From Plasmopara viticola (lineage: Eukaryota > Oomycota > Peronosporomycetes > Peronosporales > Peronosporaceae): a stretch of DNA of 46,890 bases. Location of the stretch: assembly GCA_001695595.3 (NCBI GenBank), contig MBPM02000253.1, forward strand, positions 1 to 46,890, read 5' to 3'. The notes below the pieces were generated by a model. That model saw only the letters and a list, made by a program, of their open reading frames with translations. It ran no database searches and was not told where the DNA came from. Position numbers and translations under genes: made by a program. Of the stretch, positions 1 through 9,871 are shown in pieces; the first letter of the stretch is position 1, and every line of letters begins with the position of its first letter.

Positions 1-209
1 TTTATTTTCAATTATTGGTGGTGTTACTTATGTACCTGTGGAGCTATATCATCCACGGATCCATGTTACTTGCTTGTAGAGCTTTACTACACTCAGCTGA
101 GAACATTGTGCAACTTACACAAGCGGCTATATCTTACATATCTGGATGCTATCTATAGCGTCCATGGAGACTGGTGCTGCCACAGAAGCTTAAACACCCA
201 CTAAGGAGA

Positions 210-586
210 TTAAACGACTTCGTCATGTCGACCACCGGTAAATTGGCTACCTCCGTAATTATATCGGGCGTATGCCCTCCCATACTTCTTTGTAAGCACA
301 AAGTTATGACTGGCCAAACTTTTGCCTCGCGGGTTTAGGAGGCTATTAATTACGGTATTACCTTAATCGTTTCTTCTGACCAAGTCCACTCAAGCTTATC
401 CGCGCGAAGGGAAAAGAGACTCTGAGCCGATGATTCTCTAAAATTCATCGCCAAGTCTGTTTCTATGCTATAACGTTTAGAATCCTCCCCTAAGCCAGTC
501 AAACCAAACAAACGTTTGACGGCTGCTTTTTCTTTGAGAGCCTTTCCGGTAATTTTGGCTGACCGCAACTTTTTGCCGCAACGCAT
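210..586 (-). CDS. Possible two-exon gene fragment, product unknown
   Basis: I do not recognise this protein. An open frame from an ATG at 586 runs to 362, where AAG is followed by the donor GTAATA. A plausible acceptor (TTACAAAG) ends at 288, and the frame then continues in phase from 287 to a TAA at 210-212. The 74-nt intron matches the size of the other introns in this window. The spliced product would be about 100 residues, lysine/arginine-rich at the start, with a Trp pair (LEWTW) late and a Tyr/Gly-rich end (RYNYGGSQFTGG). A second open frame on the same strand, ending at 477 and starting at an ATG at 686, overlaps the front, so an upstream exon or a frameshift is possible. It may be the tail of a decayed gene. 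Confidence rests only on splice-phase consistency and protein-like composition. Confidence 0.3.
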
Positions 587-1974
587 ATGCGTCGATTGAG
601 GTATGATATGGTATTTTATACTCTCGCATAATTGTATGTACAAAAACAGCTATTTTTTTCATGAGAGCTGTATAGCTCTCGAGCATTGAGCATCGAGTTC
701 ATATGGAGTGTGTGTCAGCTACACACCCAATATAAAGTGCTCTCTTAAAAGGCCACCCCGTCCTTACTGTTTACTAGCGTTTTTCTGAATTTGAAAGCGC
801 GGTTTCTGCAAGCAAATCTATACTGATGCTGTGCGAAATGAAGTTTGGCTTTGTCATCCTCTTTTGGAACAGGCATAGATAATGTGCTCTTTATTTACCG
901 TAACCAAAGCAGCATATATTGGTTTGTATAGTTGCTCGACTTCATTCGTGCTGGCCTCGATAGAGCAGACCAACAGGAACCATCCTGCAAAACTGCCCAT
1001 CCACGGCATTTCGGACGATCGAGCCTGTTTGTGTGTGTGCGTTTCTACAATAGATACCAAACACGTCGCTTTTTGTTGATGCCTGCATTGTGAGCAATCA
1101 CTTTGGGGCAAGCCAATTCTTCGGTCATATTCGTCATGACTTGTTCAATGAGTGACGCCTCAGAAAAGATGGCCATCATTTAATATATGATGACATCCAA
1201 TCAGATCACGCGTATCGTATTTGCATATGAGTGCTGGCAAAACTCAAATTTGGCCGAAAGGAAGCTACTTTCAGATGATCCTCATGTGCTATTAGTAATT
1301 TAGACACAAAGGTTAGGTGAGAGTACGGCTAAGTAGCGCCAGCTGTCCAGGTAAGAAAGCGCGACCGCGACACGCACCTGTTTTAGTTTCAATGTTTAAT
1401 CTTTTAAGTTGAAAAAGAACTTCTCGGTCTTATTTGTTTGAAAGAGTAAAAGGTTTAAGCCGTACCGGTTTAGATCTCACAGTAGACGCTACTGCCGGAT
1501 TATCTGAGGGTGTGCTGCCTGTGTTCTTGAGCATCGTCTTTGATCGTAGAGCTCCAGCTACTTAACAAGAAAATGGCTGCAAATGCAATGCCAAAAAGTC
1601 AAACGGTGCGAAGTGCGCATCCGACACCTGCGAGAAGGTGATTTTTTAATCCCAATCTTCGATCTTGTGCAGGCGTTGGATTGGTCACAAATTGTTTCCA
1701 GGTGTGACGGATTCACGCAGCACCTTGTACAGAGAGGACATGCAAGAAGATATCGGATCTGGTAATGAAGTCATTTCGGTATAGCCCAGTATGCAAACTA
1801 GTATATACATTATTAAAAAGCACTATTCGTTAAAGGCCTTCTTTTTATAAAAAACCACTTATAATTTATATCATCGGCTTGAAGCGACCGATAATCTTGC
1901 GGAATGATCTGCAGCGGTGTGTCAACGCCGCAAGTGCGAGTTGTGTCTCTTGCTTTTATCTTTACCATAAGCAT
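587..1974. other. No gene recognised; a possible Mutator fragment at 1583-1765
   Basis: Only short overlapping frames occur here. One + frame at 1583-1765 contains SRCDGFTQHLVQ, which resembles the conserved SRCE/SRVE segment that follows the DDE core of Mutator-like transposases. A similar string and similar DNA recur at about 41308-41346 in the decayed Mutator-like element, so this may be an old fragment of the same type. I see nothing else I can support. Confidence 0.3.
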
Positions 1975-2283
1975 TTACGTTCGTTGTCGCATCCGACGCC
2001 TTCTTAATAATTTACGCCTTAGCTTGTCGAGCTGCAAGGTCAAGTGCTGCCTCCAGGAAGCTGTAGTGGCGCTTGACGCTGTAGTCTTTATAAACGCCTC
2101 GCATCTAAAAGTGTTGCTTTGCGTAAAAGCGTCGGACACTTTTACGTCAGAGGATGATTGATTTATCTTCACTTACAATTCAGCGCCGATTTCAAGGCGA
2201 GCTTTAAGTGCTTTGGCGGCAAAGCCGAAGCGCTCGTACGACTGCTGACGAAGCGATCGCGTGCTGACATAAACACGGACCAT
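1975..2283 (-). CDS. Possible small spliced gene or 3' fragment, product unknown
   Basis: An open frame from an ATG at 2283 reaches a strong donor (AATT, then GTAAGT) at 2176. An acceptor (ACTTTTAG) ends at 2105 and restores an open frame that stops at 1975. The 72-nt intron and the matching phase (two bases plus one base) support the model. The 78-residue product is helical in character (for example FGFAAKALKARLEIGAEL) and ends in an Arg-rich tail. The ATG may be internal, with further exons upstream, because the neighbouring frame up to about 2420 also looks protein-like. I cannot name a family. It could be a decayed gene. Confidence 0.25.
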
Positions 2284-2733
2284 GCTTACAGTATTGATCG
2301 TGAGAAAAATCCATTTTTTTTCGATGATTCACAGCCCATTGCGCTAAATAGTTTACGTCGATCGCTCCCGAACGATGCGTCCAAGTACTTTGCACAGTTT
2401 TTGCGGAGCGGAAAAAAACTTCCACTAAAAAGTATACATTTTCACCACTTGACAACAACTCACAAGTGTTTAAAAAAACAAACAGCTTAAGATAAGTACA
2501 TAATCGGAGAAAAATGTGGCAGGGGGGCACAGGAGAAGCTACAGGACATGTAACAAAGAAATTGATAGCTCGGACGATAAAAGCTAAAAAAATCCAAAAA
2601 AAGGGCTTAATGGAGGTATTGATGTGGTGGGTGTAGAAGATGATGAAATGGGTCCATGTCATCCATATGACACGGAGATTAAAGATCTAAAGTATACATT
2701 TTAGCAGGTGGCAACGTCCAAAGCGCTGTTTCT
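2284..2733. other. No gene recognised
   Basis: The minus strand has a 152-codon frame (2204-2662), but its upstream half is low-complexity and hydrophobic, with homopolymer runs, and no domain is visible. Part of 2320-2420 on the minus strand may belong to the remnant just downstream. Confidence 0.3.
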
Positions 2734-3692
2734 TTGGGTGGATACGGAGGAGAAGCCGTTGTAGATGATGACGTCACTTTTAAGCTATTATATAGTCCAC
2801 ACGATCGCTTTGGACTTATTACATCACAGCTTCCGATCGTACATAAAAGTTACGTATCTTACGCAGATTTTTGCTGCTCACTAAGTTTATACATTGGCTC
2901 TGCGTGGGCAATGTATCAACTTAGTATGCTGTAGACGCTAAATGGTATGTTTTATGACTCTGAGAAGGTCAAGGTACTGCACAGAAGTGACTTGAATATA
3001 TTTTGTGGCCACAAGCTTGTACATTGCCAATATCTTTGACACTGGTATCGCGGCACGACTGTTTCAATATCTACGCTTTAAATTGGCCTATGGGCTCAGC
3101 ACAAATATGGTGAATGAGAGGATACACGCTGCCCATTGTTTGTCCACGATCGATTAAAAAAGGATACTTTGCACGCTGAAGCAAAGTTTCGCAAGAACAT
3201 GCTACTTCAGGCACTACAGAACTCTAGTGAACTGCATCCGGAAGCCTCGTTCACGGATGAGGACACTCTAGCAATAAGAGAAGAGCTCAAGGGTACTGTA
3301 AGCCTTCCAGAAAAATGTTTGAGCTCAACGTGTAACTGTGACGCTGTACATGAGGCGTGACCGCATCATTCGCCGAGAAGACGAATTAGCGGCATATGTG
3401 ATGTGCTCATGAAGCTTACGAAGCCTTTGGTCTGATGGGGGCTTACAATACGAGTCCGCAGCTGCAGCTTGCTCAGGGAGAAACTCAGATGCTGAATCTA
3501 CAGGGGTTGAGCCAAACAGAACAACGTAGAATAAGGACGATCGTGAGTTTTAAGTGCGTAGGTTGTGTGGCGGATGTTACCCGGAAGAGTGGCCAACAAA
3601 AGGCTGGCATCCCTAACGTTGACATTTTGATGGGCTCGTTATTGTCAAGTGAGCTGATTGCTCTAGGAAGCAATGTTTATGAAACTTATTAA
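2734..3692 (+). pseudogene. Decayed coding region, product unknown
   Basis: One reading frame stays protein-like from 2734 to 3360 but is broken by several in-frame stops after 2934. A second frame at 3435-3692 continues the impression (AYNTSPQLQLAQGETQ, then GLSQTEQRRIRTIVSF). The mixture of long protein-like blocks with scattered stops and one frame change is the usual look of an old pseudogene rather than of introns, since no clean GT-AG pair joins the blocks. I do not recognise the ancestral family. Confidence 0.3.
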
Positions 3693-3900
3693 GATGTAAA
3701 GTCCGATCAAGGCAACTCTCACAACCATCGTCAATTGTGGTGAATTAAAGCAGCGAAGAGAAAAGCGTTACCCAATTGAGGTCGAGTGTCTCTTTCTCCA
3801 TCTCGGACACTTATCACATGTGAAGCGGCGAAATATCATATATGTGAATGTAACAGCAGCTCCTTGCAGAAGATTAATGGAGACAATAGCAAAATTGTAG

Positions 3901-4800
3901 AGAGCGATGGCTGATACGATCTTTCTATCATTCTAGACGTGCGCAGACGCAATAGAGCAACAGCAAAGCGTATAATCGCTCTTTTGAAGTGCTGAGATGA
4001 TGTACGGCCATAGATACGTCTATTCGAACATTCTAGACGTGCGCAGACGCAATAGAGCAACAATAAAGCGTATAATCGCTCTTTCGAATTGCTGATATGG
4101 TGTACGGCCATAGATACGTTCTTTTTATCGTTCTGGACGTGCGCAGACGCCATAGAGCCACAACTAAGCGTATATTTGCCCTTTTGAAGTGCCGAAAAAA
4201 TGTACGGCCATAGATATGTTTTTTCTATCATTCTAGACGTGCCCAGACACGATAGAGCAACAATAAAGCGTATATTCGCTTTTTCAAAGTGGTGCATGTC
4301 TAGACCGATAAAAAAACGTATCGGTGGCCGTACCGAGTCTAGGCACTGCAAAATCTGATAATACACTTGTAGATCTATTGCGTCTGCGCAGATATAAGGA
4401 CGTATATGTGGCCTTTCAGCGTCTCAGTGCTCCAAAAAATGATTTTACCCTTCATTGTGGCTCTTTTGCGTCGGTGCATGTCTAGACCGATAGAAAGAAC
4501 GTATTTGATTGCGTCTGCGCATGTCAAGACAGGTAGAAAGGATATAACGATGGCCGTATAGCATTTCAGCGCTCCAAGCGAATGATTATACTACTTTGTT
4601 GTGGCTCTATTGCGTCTGTGCATGTCTAGACCGATTGAAAGAACGTATCTACGGCAGTACAGCGGCTCAGCACTAAAAAAAGAGCTTTTACACTCCGTTG
4701 TGGCTCTATTGCGCTCTCAAAGAATTTAGCATTTTTAGCGCTCCGATAGAATGATTATACTCTTCGTTTAGCTTTATTGCGAGGTACTTCAACAATAGTT
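3901..4800. repeat. Foldback array of roughly 100-bp repeats
   Basis: The left half (about 3901-4290) holds four direct copies of a unit of about 100 bp. Its landmark TTCTAGACGTGCGCAGACGC starts at 3931, 4031 and 4231, with a one-base variant at 4131. The right half (about 4291-4800) holds diverged copies in the opposite orientation, seen as TGCATGTCTAGACCGAT near 4293, 4475 and 4618 and as GGCTCTATTGCGTCTG-type strings. The whole is therefore a large imperfect palindrome of tandem repeats. The 176-codon minus frame at 3836-4366 is only read-through of these repeats: the period is not a multiple of three, so each copy is read in a different frame. Confidence 0.8.
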
Positions 4801-5311
4801 GTGACCAAGTAAAATCTAATAGTCAAGCTGGCCCAAAAACAAATAACGCGCATCGCATGTACTCGTCTAGGTAAAAAGCAAACTTGTTCATGTCAGCGAT
4901 GCTATTAATATGGGGGTCGATAGAAATTTCCCTCAGTTTTTCTATGCTGCCGGCTTCAATGTGGCTGACCCGACTGTGCGGCTTGGGCCCAGACAGCAAG
5001 AGACAATTTTTGTTAAAAGTGTCTTTGTCGTCGAAGCGCTCACAAACGTACGAAGCGATATATCGGACATTAATTTAGATTACGGCTTTCAATTTTAAGT
5101 GCTAAAGCATCGACCAGTTCCGCGCTTAATACTACCACAATAGCTGAAATTACGAGTTTTAACTGTTTTATCGATTTCCATACGTGACCGTACCCTCCAA
5201 TTCACATGCAGCATGACAGCAATTTCAGTGAAGCTATAGAAAACAACAATTAATTACCTTCGCTTTAATTAAGCCTTTGTTGTTTCCTTCGTGCTCGAAC
5301 ACATATCAGAC
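4801..5311. other. No gene recognised
   Basis: Two overlapping + frames at 4884-5098 are short and share no visible motif. Nothing else stands out. Confidence 0.3.
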
Positions 5312-5527
5312 TTATCCCAGGCTTTTGCTACTCTCGCCCATCTCCATTGTCGGCACTTGAGAAGGCATATAATCAGCACGATGACGCTCACGCCTTACAT
5401 CGTCGAAAAAATAATCGCGTGAGTCTACCACTGAATTGTCCTTCTCTGTCGGCAAGCTTCGCCTCGCCAGAGCAAGTGCCTTTAAGTTAATGACGGCTTC
5501 GTTAAAGTCCCGCAGCTCAAACAACAC
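5312..5527 (-). CDS. Possible gene fragment with a TPR-like helix
   Basis: This is a 71-codon frame whose first part (LFELRDFNEAVINLKALALA) has the spacing of a tetratricopeptide-type helix pair (LxELxxFxEAxxxLxxALxL). The rest is charged and has no motif I can name. There is no supporting neighbour, and an upstream exon could not be placed. It may be a remnant of a larger gene. The overlapping + frame at 5436-5753 looks less protein-like. Confidence 0.2.
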   Translation of the reverse strand: MLFELRDFNEAVINLKALALARRSLPTEKDNSVVDSRDYFFDDVRRERHRADYMPSQVPTMEMGESSKSLG

Positions 5528-5907
5528 TTCTCCTTGTCAATCAATTCTGCGTAAATGCGCGCAGGTCTCAAAATCGCATACCACTTACATCAATACGGAT
5601 GGCAAAAAACTTCGCGTTTTACGTGGTACCAGATATAGTGTCTGCATAGCGCAATGTGAGGCAAACTGGATGAAAACGAAATCGGCCGCGAAATGTGCTC
5701 TGCTAGTAAGGCTTCATTCTATACATTTTGCTTGTTTAATCTCCAAGCGGTAGTCATGTTTTGCCGGTGGGCTTACAAGGCTTGCAAAAAGGACTGGTGA
5801 CACTGCTTCGACCATGCCTGGTCAGAAATACATTCAAACATAAGTTTTACCATGATTCATCTTGATGCAGATTTTAGGAATAGGGTAAGCGCTTCCAGCA
5901 AGCCCTT

Positions 5908-6555
5908 TCAAAGCCCAAATTTCAATCAGCCACTCTCCTTGTGCTGGTCCCCACAGCCCACATTGCAGTAACTCAATTTACAGCGTCGACAATTGTAGTT
6001 GGCAAAGAATCCACACACACAGGGAGCTGCTGCCACTGTCAAATAATTAGGTTCCTCCGCATTATCGCCATTGTCTAACTCCCCAAACACCAATTGCGAT
6101 AAACTCTTGACCTTCCCTTTTTCTAACACAGAACAACAGTCCTCCTCTTTCAGCTGAAAGACATAAATCCTCCTTCTTCCTCATCTACGTACGCTTCGTC
6201 TCCATCTTGTGTTCCGTCGCCATCGTCCACGTCTTCACGAAATTATCAGCTTCGGAAGCGTCCAGTCGAGCATCTCGCACTTCATTTCGCGTGTCATCGT
6301 TCACAAATCTCATTGCCGCGCTAAGCTTAAGCGTTCAGCCCATCATTCCCATACAAAATTCATTTACCCATCATAACGTGACACCATCAAGGCTCGTTTG
6401 CGAGGTCTTGGGCGAGCTTCAAAGGCCATAAAACGATTTACACAGTATGCACCTACCCGATAGACGTTTCTTCGTGGAGCCATGAGCTCTAGTGGTCGTG
6501 GGAGCCCGTGCTGTCGTTGCGAGGATCGTCTCATTCCACCGCTTCTTGCCATCAT
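5908..6555 (-). pseudogene. Decayed ZNHIT1-like HIT zinc-finger gene
   Basis: The 3' part (6129-5926) carries a HIT-type zinc-finger pattern: CVCGFF, then YNCRRC, SYC, GC and an HKES segment, preceded by the PNYLT block that precedes the finger in ZNHIT1 proteins. ZNHIT1 is a subunit of the SWR1/SRCAP complex, which exchanges histone H2A.Z in the nucleus. The copy is broken. A TGA replaces the codon where the last zinc-binding Cys is expected, and the frame continues after it as LKFGL to a natural stop at 5908. Residues are missing before the first Cys pair. Upstream blocks of the protein (an acidic stretch near 6229-6160, a DARLDASEADNF block near 6290-6235, and a basic N-terminal block at 6555-6364) lie in different frames separated by stops. 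A functional copy presumably lies elsewhere in the genome. Confidence 0.6.
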
Positions 6556-6889
6556 ACGCCCATGGCTACAAAAATTTTTTTTCTAAATATTCTAGTAGAG
6601 GTATTTTTGTTTTACTACACGCATTTTTTTAATTAATTAATCGTTCACTTTAACGTTAGTGTGGGCCTTTATCTTTACATGTCAATTTCACGACGAGATA
6701 TGTATTGCTTTGCTCACAATTCGCTGCTCATCGATCAACCAGTTGCATTCTTAGAAAGAGACTCTCGACCAATGCTATCGGGTTAAAATTTTAACTCTTC
6801 CGCTAAAATGTCAAGTCCGTGATGACTATTTTCCAAATCACTTGAGAGTTTATTAAAGGACGAAAAGAGTTTATTCGGTACTGCGTGTA
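6556..6889. other. No gene recognised, A/T-rich spacer
   Basis: This is an A/T-rich stretch with homopolymer runs and no open frame of note between two gene remnants. Confidence 0.4.
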
Positions 6890-7653
6890 CTAGCCACTGC
6901 GGCTACTGGTATGGTTCATGAACCGAGACGAGTCGCTCGAGCTCACGCTAAGGCGAGGAGGAATGTGTGGAATGCTTCCGGCAAGACTGCTGGCATCGCT
7001 GGCCTTCTGGTACATGTACTGGAGGACATTTGCACGCTCTCGCATTGTCTGAGAGTAGTCAAGCTTAAGATTGCGAGGGCACTTGTTGAATGCAAGCAAG
7101 GAGTAGATACAATTTGTTTGATACGATGCGGCATGCACGATTCGGTCTCTTTAGGTGTCAAGTCTATTGAGACTGATCGATAGTGCACTGGCGAGTACAA
7201 AATACCATGTACCAACGGCTCTGTCAGCTGTGCCAACGTTGGGCTCACGCCTTGTTCTGCCTCCTTTACATCTTTCTCGTCAAGTAGATCGTTTGAAATG
7301 ATTTTTTCTGGAATCTCTTCCTGCAACTCCATAGTGAAAGAAGCCCTGTTGACATTTGAGTTGGTGCTTCTTGAAAGTGTGCTTTGATCACTTAATCGAC
7401 GATGAGGCCGTCCACTACCATTGTGACCGACTTTCCGTACTTCCTCAAAATAAAGGCTTCTTGAAACCTTATCGGTCTTACGTTTGATTGAATGGTGCAA
7501 CAACATCGGGACATGGTCAGCATATCGGCATGTTATATCACTCGAGTGTTCACGCAAACGCTGTCCCGCAATGCTCGAGGAGGACTGTAATGGGTCTGAA
7601 TACGAACGCGATAGCGACGATTCTTCCAGGAATGCAATATTCTCGGCGGACAA
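6890..7653 (-). pseudogene. Frameshifted gene remnant, product unknown
   Basis: A minus-strand frame is open from 7653 down to 6943, but its last third looks non-coding. The overlapping frame that ends at 6890 is clearly more protein-like there: LKLDYSQTMRERANVLQYMY, then a Ser-rich tail. The change of coding frame falls around 7100-7150 with no GT-AG pair nearby, so a small insertion or deletion is the simplest explanation. The upstream part is Ser/Arg-rich (EESSLSRSYSDPLQSSSS) and probably disordered. No ATG opens the frame at 7653. I cannot assign a family; it resembles the disordered C-terminal region of a larger protein. Confidence 0.35.
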
Positions 7654-8836
7654 AATTCATTCATCCTTCACCTGTAACCTAACGATAAACCTTCACTATT
7701 TTTTGCCTTGTCAGCAAGCTGCAAAGAGGTATCAGTGCAACCACAAAGTTCTTGTGTCTGAGTGTAGACCACTTCTAGAGGCAGGAATTGCATGATCCTA
7801 ATTTCGATGAGCATCTCACTCTTCTATCGTTTTTTCAAAAACTATTTCACTATGCTCGACGGTATGGATACCGGTGGGATTTACTAAGCCATAGAAAGAG
7901 CACTTAAATGATAGTCGGACTTTATTATATCCATTGCAATGAAATCCACAGATTGCTCGTTTGAGTACAATACGAAAACTATAATGATTAAAAAGCGGCA
8001 GCAAAAAAGACTTGCGAATCATTAAATGATGACCAAGCCTATCATTAAAGAGACTGCGTCTACATTAAAGGGTGCATTCGCAAGGAGAACCGAATTTATT
8101 TCACCACGAAGTACACACGCTAATGTTCGCCTTTGCTAGGTATTCCACGAGCATCTTCCTCTTTAAGCAACGAAATATATAAGAGGGACCGCGAAAAGCA
8201 CTCGTCTTGTTCTTTGCGAACTGGAAGATAAAGGCAAAGTCACTCCTTGTGCTGAATTCACGATGAAACTGTACTGAATGAGAATAGACGATTGTTTCAG
8301 GTCGATCGCATGGTATGCCTTCGGCACCACACCAAAGACCAATAATAGAAATTACTTGGTGTCGGAAGAATTCCGAAAATAAGAGTGGTCTTGAGATACT
8401 CTCCGATATAAGAATTCGTTTTAGTTTTGGATAAATCTCTAGGATGCTGAAATCGAAGTCTCAAGTACATTAGAAAAAGTATTTTACGTCTGCAAGCAAA
8501 AGTGCGGCCTCCTCACGTATATTATCACCTCAGCAATGCATTGGCTGTGTCAAAATGTTAAGCTTAGGGAAAATCAGCTTTCGCGTAAACATGGGGTTTT
8601 GTAAATACACGGCTAACTTTTTGGAAGCTTGGCACGGTCAATTCTGATATTCTATCTAAATATATATAAACTGCTCGGACCTGGATATCATTTCAAAATC
8701 AACTTACAGACAGGGATACTAAGAAACGAATTCGCGTACTGTTCGGTTGCAGGTGACGTGGGCGCATCTATTTGCAAGACTATCGTTATCAGCGCCTACT
8801 TACTTGCCAAGCTGAATAGTAGGGAAACGCTGCACT
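7654..8836. other. No gene recognised
   Basis: There are only short frames on both strands, none with a recognisable motif, and the base composition is A/T-rich. A + frame at 8629-8844 is hydrophobic at its start but lacks any further support. Confidence 0.35.
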
Positions 8837-9085
8837 TTAAGTGACTGATGGTCGGAATATCAGCACCATGTGGAATCTGAATCTTCTGAACTCTACAAGA
8901 TCTTTGGCAAAGCTACTTTCTGTGGACGGTTGTCGTACGACACGTTGTTCGTCCGTACTTATTAATCGGATAGCCGCGTAAATATAATTTCTATGTGTAT
9001 CAAATGGATCGCTATTTTGCCTTGCCACAGTGTCACTGCTAACCGCGAATACGGTAACAAGTTCACGGAGCAAAAGACACGCCAA
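8837..9085 (-). pseudogene. Possible relic of an RXLR-type secreted effector
   Basis: The 82-codon frame opens with a short hydrophobic stretch ending in VFAVSSDTVA, which resembles the end of an oomycete signal peptide. A hydrophilic linker follows, then RLISTDEQR where oomycete effectors carry the RXLR and acidic EER motifs. RXLR effectors are secreted and act inside plant cells during infection. Here the RXLR match is poor, no in-frame ATG opens the signal peptide (the frame starts at TTG), and the frame ends soon after the motif. I read it as a broken copy. A chance resemblance is possible, because signal-peptide-like and Arg-rich strings are common. Confidence 0.35.
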
Positions 9086-9871
9086 TGCGCTCTCCGACTC
9101 GCGTTCGGTTTAATGGCCGATATACTTCTTATGCCCTTGGCGCAGATACACGAAGCTCGCAGTATCTTAGCTCCAGACTAAAGATCAACTTCTACCTCCG
9201 AAAAGGCCTACACCTCGCCGCTGCATGTATCAGGAAGCCAGACTATAATTGTTGCGCCTCAAGCACCACGAATCTAAGCCTTATATGCTTTAAAGCGCTC
9301 AGGTGAATGATGCAATGTAGGGTGACATGCTGTGGTGAAGGAAGTCTTGTATTTATACACACCTCAGATGAACGGCGGCTCTTTAAAATGGCTCAATAAA
9401 CGTTTGTCGCCAGACTTCAAGATAAAACTAATTGCAACATTGTGTACTCGATGTATCAAATGACCTACCCATTCTTATGATGCAAGAAGATACCAGTTAA
9501 AAAAAATAATAAAAAGCTTATATCGTGTGCTGTCGCGGTCCAAGCGTGAAATGTGCGATAATGTCGCACGTATGCACATACATTTCTGATACCTAAAGAC
9601 TTGCTTGTATAAAAACAGCCTTGAAAAATTACCGGTTTGCATGGTGGATATTTTTCCTGCCTTAATTACAGCTCTAGATTATAGTAAAAGCAAAGTAAAG
9701 TAGGGACCTTGGTTGTTAAAGTTTAGCAATTTAAAAGATATTAACTTACACAAGAAAATCCAGCTCGTGTTCCGGATGCATTCTTTGGAAAGGGGAACAA
9801 CAATGGAAACCAGCAGCGACTAAGGAGTCGGTAATACCACTATCACAACTTTGTTAACGTTCTCTTCCGTC
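9086..9871. other. Upstream region of the 7TM-cyclase gene, no gene seen
   Basis: A short + frame at 9085-9306 has no recognisable motif. The rest is A/T-rich and leads up to the start codon at 9872. I could not find a convincing oomycete initiator element close to the start. Confidence 0.35.

Noticed and set aside
1583..1765. A 60-codon frame containing RHLR and EGD, like an RXLR effector motif
   Set aside because: There is no signal peptide in front of it. The downstream part fits a Mutator-like fragment better.
3836..4366. A 176-codon minus-strand frame that looks like a repeat protein
   Set aside because: It reads through DNA repeats with a period of about 100 bp, so each copy is read in a different frame. 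The protein has no real internal repeat.
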